This document shows, piece after piece, positions 38,101 to 41,088 of a stretch of 41,088 nt of DNA. Source of the stretch: Acidimicrobiales bacterium (lineage in GTDB: Bacteria; Actinomycetota; Acidimicrobiia; Acidimicrobiales; VFJN01). Positions within the stretch are counted from its first letter, which is position 1; the number at the start of each line of letters is the position of its first letter. Below the pieces are notes generated by a model. That model was not told where the DNA came from. It made no database searches and saw only the letters and a list, made by a program, of their open reading frames with translations. The stretch is from assembly GCA_035316325.1 (NCBI GenBank), contig DATHJB010000160.1, positions 1 to 41,088 of the forward strand. Direction: 5' to 3'. Made by a program: the position numbers and the translations under genes.

Positions 38101-40586
38101 CCACCACGGCACGACGCCGGCGCCGGCTCGGGCACTGGCTGGTCCTGACGCTCCTCGCGCTCGGGTTCTTCTACGCCATGGGGGCGCGGGCCGAGGCCGA
38201 GACCATCGAGTGCGACGGCTGGGGCTGGGAGATCATCGACGACGACCGCGACATCGAGCTCGACGACAACTCCCCCGACTGGTTCAAGGAGGAGGCCAGG
38301 GACGAGGCCGGGGACGGCAACTGCACCCTCGCCGAGCACCTCTGGCCCAAGACCTGCGAGCAGATGGGCGAGGACTACGACGACGGCGTCGTCCCCGACG
38401 CCTGCGTCGGCACCTACCCAGGTTCGAACTACAACATCACCTACGACGGCGGCGGCGTCCTGTCGTTCGACCGCAAGATCTGGGGCGGGATCACCGGGAT
38501 CATCTTCAACATCGGGAAGACCGCGGTGCAGGTCGGCATGTGGCTGATCTCGCTGGCCTTCAACCAGAAGCTGCGGGAGATGTCGCCGTTCTCGGAGGAG
38601 ATCGCGGCCCGCTACAACACCCAGGTGGTCGGGCCCGCCGACCTCCAGGACCTGTCGTGGCTCATCCTCATGGCCTTCGTCGCCTGGAACGCCCTGCGCG
38701 GCAAGATCGGCATCGCCGCCGGCGAGTTCCTGTTCTCGGCGGTCATGATCGGCCTGGCCGCGGTGCTCGTCGGCAACGAGGCGGGCTACATGAACGCCCT
38801 GTCCGACCGCATGGACGAGGTGTCCTCGGCGCTCATGAACGCCGCCGACCCCGAACAGACCGAGCCCCCGACCGGAGGCGACGGCACGGGTGGGACGCTG
38901 ATCGCGCCCACCGTCAAGAAGCTCCAGCAGCAGGTCTTCGAGTACTTCGTCGTGGAGCCCTACGAGTACGTCAACTGGGGCGGCCCCGCCAACCTGCCGG
39001 GCGACTGCGGCACGCGCGCCGAGCGGATCAAGGCCGCCGGCCTCACCGACGACGGCGGCTGGTCGTGGCGCTACATGGACGACTCCGACGACGACTGCAG
39101 CGACGCCGTGGCCTTCAACAAGGCGCCGACCACCTACCGCTTCGTCGGTGCCCTGGTCACCACGGCGGTGTCCATCGGCGTGATGTTCACGCTCGGCCTG
39201 ATCGCGATCTCGCTGATCCTCGGCAAGTTCCTGCTGGCGACGATGTTCGCCCTCGCGCCGTTCTCCGCGGCCTGCGCGGCCCTGCCCGGCACGGCGCGCC
39301 GCATGGCCTGGTCGTGGGTATCGAGCGTGATCCAGTGCGCCATCGCCGTGGTGCTGATGAGCTTCCTGCTGTCGATGATGCTCATCGCCACCGAGCGCAT
39401 CCTCAACCTCACCGCCGAGACCGGCAAGGACAGCCTGCTGGAACGCTGGGGCCTGGTCCTCGGCGTGGTGGCGGGCGTGTTCATCGGCCGGAAGCGGCTG
39501 CTGGCGGCGTCGAAGAACATGGGCGAGCGGATGAACGACACGCTCACCCGGCTGTCGCCGGCGAGTGCCAACTGGGCGGGCGGCACGGGCGGCGGCTTCG
39601 ACCTGAGCGCCGCCGACCGCGGCGCCATGGCGGCGGCCGCGGCTCCGGCCCGCTTCGCCCAGCGTCGCCTCGCCGAGCGCCGCCAGGCCCGACGTGCCTT
39701 CAAGAACCTGGAGCGCATGGAGCGCCGGCGTGAGGGCCCGCAAGTCCACGTCAGCTCCAGGACGGCGTCCCGCGGCGGCGGTGGCGGTGTTGGAGGAGGA
39801 GGAGGAGGCGGCGGGGGTGGCGGTCGTGGTGGCGGCGGCGGTCGTCCGCCCCGCTTCGCCGGGCTCCGGCGGGCCGGCGGCGCCATCGCCCGGAGCCGCA
39901 CCGGCAGGGCCGTCGCCAGCAGCCGGGTCGGCCAGGGCGCCGCCAACGTGGGACGCTCGGTCGGCGGTACGTTCGCCGGTGCCGGGCGCGGCATCGCCAA
40001 CGGTGCCCGGGGCCTCGGCGGGCGGATCCGCGGCGGGGTCAGCGCCGGTACCGGCCGCCTGGCCAGCAGCCGCCTCGGGCGGAGCGGCTTCGGCCAGGCC
40101 GTGGGCCGCGGGATGGGCGCCACCGGCCAGGGGGTGCGCAACGTCGGCGCCGACATGCGCGACATGGGCCGTCACGTGGGCGGCCGGACGATGGGCAACG
40201 TGCGGCACCCGGGCCCGTTCCCCCGAGGGGGCGGCGGGAGCGGGGGCGGAGCACCGTCGGGCCCGACGATCGTCCCCGGGACCGGCGGGCCTGGCGTGGC
40301 CGGCCGGACCCCTTCGGGCCTGATCGTGCCCGGGAGCGGCGGGGGCGGCGGCGGGGGCGGGGGCGTTCCCACGATCGGAGGAGGATCGGGCGGCGCGGCC
40401 GGGCCGGCCCCGTCCGGCCGTCAGGAGACGAGCGTCAGGACCGTCACCGAGATGCGCATGCCGCGGGTGAGCGACTGGAAGAACCCCGGCTACGCCGTGG
40501 CCCTGCGCCTGCGCCATCGCATGACGCTGCGGGGCCACCGGCGGACCGCGGAGCGGATGGGGCGCCGGAGCGAGAACTGGCCCTGA
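38097..40586 (+). CDS. VirB6/TrbL-like polytopic membrane protein with long Gly-rich tail
   Basis: An 829-residue protein. The N-terminus looks like a signal or first membrane helix (HWLVLTLLALGFFYAMG, about 13-29), followed by an acidic extracytoplasmic region with cysteines. Several membrane helices follow: LSWLILMAFVAWNAL, FLFSAVMIGLAAVLVG, GVMFTLGLIAISLILGKF, AIAVVLMSFLLSMMLI and GLVLGVVAGVFIG. From about residue 551 the protein is a basic, Gly/Arg/Ala-rich low-complexity tail with two long poly-Gly runs (39771-39845 and 40339-40363). VirB6/TrbL proteins form the inner-membrane pore of T4SS; the tail is presumably cytoplasmic. GTG overlaps the VirB4 stop. Confidence 0.8.
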   Translation: MTTTARRRRRLGHWLVLTLLALGFFYAMGARAEAETIECDGWGWEIIDDDRDIELDDNSPDWFKEEARDEAGDGNCTLAEHLWPKTCEQMGEDYDDGVVPDACVGTYPGSNYNITYDGGGVLSFDRKIWGGITGIIFNIGKTAVQVGMWLISLAFNQKLREMSPFSEEIAARYNTQVVGPADLQDLSWLILMAFVAWNALRGKIGIAAGEFLFSAVMIGLAAVLVGNEAGYMNALSDRMDEVSSALMNAADPEQTEPPTGGDGTGGTLIAPTVKKLQQQVFEYFVVEPYEYVNWGGPANLPGDCGTRAERIKAAGLTDDGGWSWRYMDDSDDDCSDAVAFNKAPTTYRFVGALVTTAVSIGVMFTLGLIAISLILGKFLLATMFALAPFSAACAALPGTARRMAWSWVSSVIQCAIAVVLMSFLLSMMLIATERILNLTAETGKDSLLERWGLVLGVVAGVFIGRKRLLAASKNMGERMNDTLTRLSPASANWAGGTGGGFDLSAADRGAMAAAAAPARFAQRRLAERRQARRAFKNLERMERRREGPQVHVSSRTASRGGGGGVGGGGGGGGGGGRGGGGGRPPRFAGLRRAGGAIARSRTGRAVASSRVGQGAANVGRSVGGTFAGAGRGIANGARGLGGRIRGGVSAGTGRLASSRLGRSGFGQAVGRGMGATGQGVRNVGADMRDMGRHVGGRTMGNVRHPGPFPRGGGGSGGGAPSGPTIVPGTGGPGVAGRTPSGLIVPGSGGGGGGGGGVPTIGGGSGGAAGPAPSGRQETSVRTVTEMRMPRVSDWKNPGYAVALRLRHRMTLRGHRRTAERMGRRSENWP
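39771..39845 (+). repeat. GGN-rich repeat encoding poly-glycine
   Basis: A run of GGC, GGA, GGT and GGG codons, including five consecutive GGA, encodes a long poly-Gly stretch in the VirB6-like tail. It is a simple-sequence tract likely to vary in length and to be difficult for polymerases and assemblers. Confidence 0.75.
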
Positions 40587-40620
40587 TCGGGGTCCACGGG
40601 CACTCGGAAGGGGGTGAGCG

Positions 40621-41088
40621 ATGGCGGTCCAGGCCGTGGTGATCGTGGTCCAGCGGGCCGGGCAGGTGGCCGCCCAGACCACCGCCCGGGTGGGCGCCGT
40701 GGCCGGTCGGGTCGTCGGCCGGGGTGCGGCGAAGGGTGCCCAGGCGGCGGGGAAGGCTGCCGGCAAGGGGGCTCAGGGGGCCGCCCGAGGTGCCGGCGCG
40801 GCCGGTCGGGGCGCCGCGTCGGCGGGCCGGGGCGCCGGTCAGGCGGCGCGGGCGGGGCGCCCGGGCACCAAGCCACCCACCGGCAGGCCGGGCAGCCGCG
40901 GCCCCGCCCGTGGCGGCCCCGGCGGGCCGCAGCAGCCCAAGACGCCGCTGAAGAAGGACGCCAAGGGCCTCCGCGGGCAGCTCGAGAAGGCCAAGCCCAA
41001 CGTCAAGGCCCGCGCCAAGCGACGCCTCCAACGCAACCTCCGCGGACAGCTCAGAGACCAGCTCCGCGGCGGCAACGACAACAACAAG
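40621..41088 (+). CDS. Basic Ala/Gly/Arg-rich protein of the T4SS-like cluster (partial)
   Basis: A frame open for 156 codons from ATG 40621 to the window end, without a stop, so the C-terminus is missing. A good ribosome site (AGGGGGTG) lies four bases before the ATG. After a short hydrophobic start (MAVQAVVIVVQRAGQVAAQ) the sequence is Ala/Gly with regularly spaced Arg and Lys (GRGAAKGAQAAGKAAGKG), then Pro/Arg/Lys-rich (KTPLKKDAKGLRGQLEKAK). This resembles the low-complexity tail of the VirB6-like protein and also bacterial histone-H1-like proteins. No family is recognised; a nucleic-acid-contacting or channel role is speculative. Confidence 0.6.
   Translation, partial: MAVQAVVIVVQRAGQVAAQTTARVGAVAGRVVGRGAAKGAQAAGKAAGKGAQGAARGAGAAGRGAASAGRGAGQAARAGRPGTKPPTGRPGSRGPARGGPGGPQQPKTPLKKDAKGLRGQLEKAKPNVKARAKRRLQRNLRGQLRDQLRGGNDNNK

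Noticed and set aside
37740..40766. A 1008-codon open frame on the minus strand opposite the VirB6-like gene
   Set aside because: It is the complement of GC-rich coding sequence: low-complexity Ala/Pro/Gly/His translation and no domain, while the plus strand carries coupled, recognisable T4SS genes.
33113..41088. Calling the T4SS-like block a complete integrative conjugative element
   Set aside because: No integrase, relaxase, coupling protein, att repeat or tRNA boundary is visible inside the window.

Overview
The window is uniformly very GC-rich. It has short gene gaps, many GTG starts, many ATGA/GTGA stop-start overlaps, and several promoters with a -10 hexamer six to nine bases before the start codon (leaderless style). 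Together with actinobacterial-type genes (an IpdC-like flavin oxidoreductase, an AfsR-type BTAD domain, TcpC/TcpE, a DtxR-like half-site box) this suggests a high-GC actinobacterium, plausibly of the class Acidimicrobiia. That placement is an inference from style and gene content, not a database result. No rRNA, tRNA, CRISPR array, transposase, integrase or relaxase was seen.

Layout. 1-1808: end of a substrate-binding protein plus permease and ATPase of an SsuABC-type ABC importer, closed by a hairpin. 1822-3500: remnant of a fused isobutyryl-CoA mutase (IcmF-like), a divergent MarR regulator, and a VapBC toxin-antitoxin pair. 3497-7258: a small unknown gene behind a palindromic metal-box-like promoter, two divergent AI-2E-family membrane proteins, and a lipoprotein with three cysteine-pair repeats. 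7291-11623: IpdC-like oxidoreductase with a KstR-type box, Ddl and MurF back to back, and a prepilin peptidase. 11625-14503: RpiR regulator divergent from an aminotransferase, and a 3D-domain-like lipoprotein.

14652-28630 is the centrepiece. Two tandem paralogous pairs (lipoprotein plus secreted protein) lead into a complete Tad (Flp) pilus operon: SAF/CpaB, TadZ, TadA, TadB, TadC, Flp pilin and three TadE/G-type proteins. It ends with a 1322-residue protein that joins two extracellular LysM domains, through a membrane anchor, to a cytoplasmic winged-helix and BTAD transcription-factor-like module. The prepilin peptidase at 11039 could process the pilin. The picture is a surface pilus with a wall-sensing regulator at the end of its operon.

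28645-33112: a GH87-type alpha-1,3-glucanase (lower GC, AT-rich promoter) and a JmjC/cupin protein. 33174-41088: a type IV secretion/conjugation-like module (TcpC, small membrane protein, TcpE, VirB4-type ATPase, VirB6-like membrane protein) and a basic Gly/Ala/Arg-rich protein cut by the window end. Long intergenic hairpins recur between 8488 and 19105. A 29-bp inverted repeat sits at the extreme left edge.
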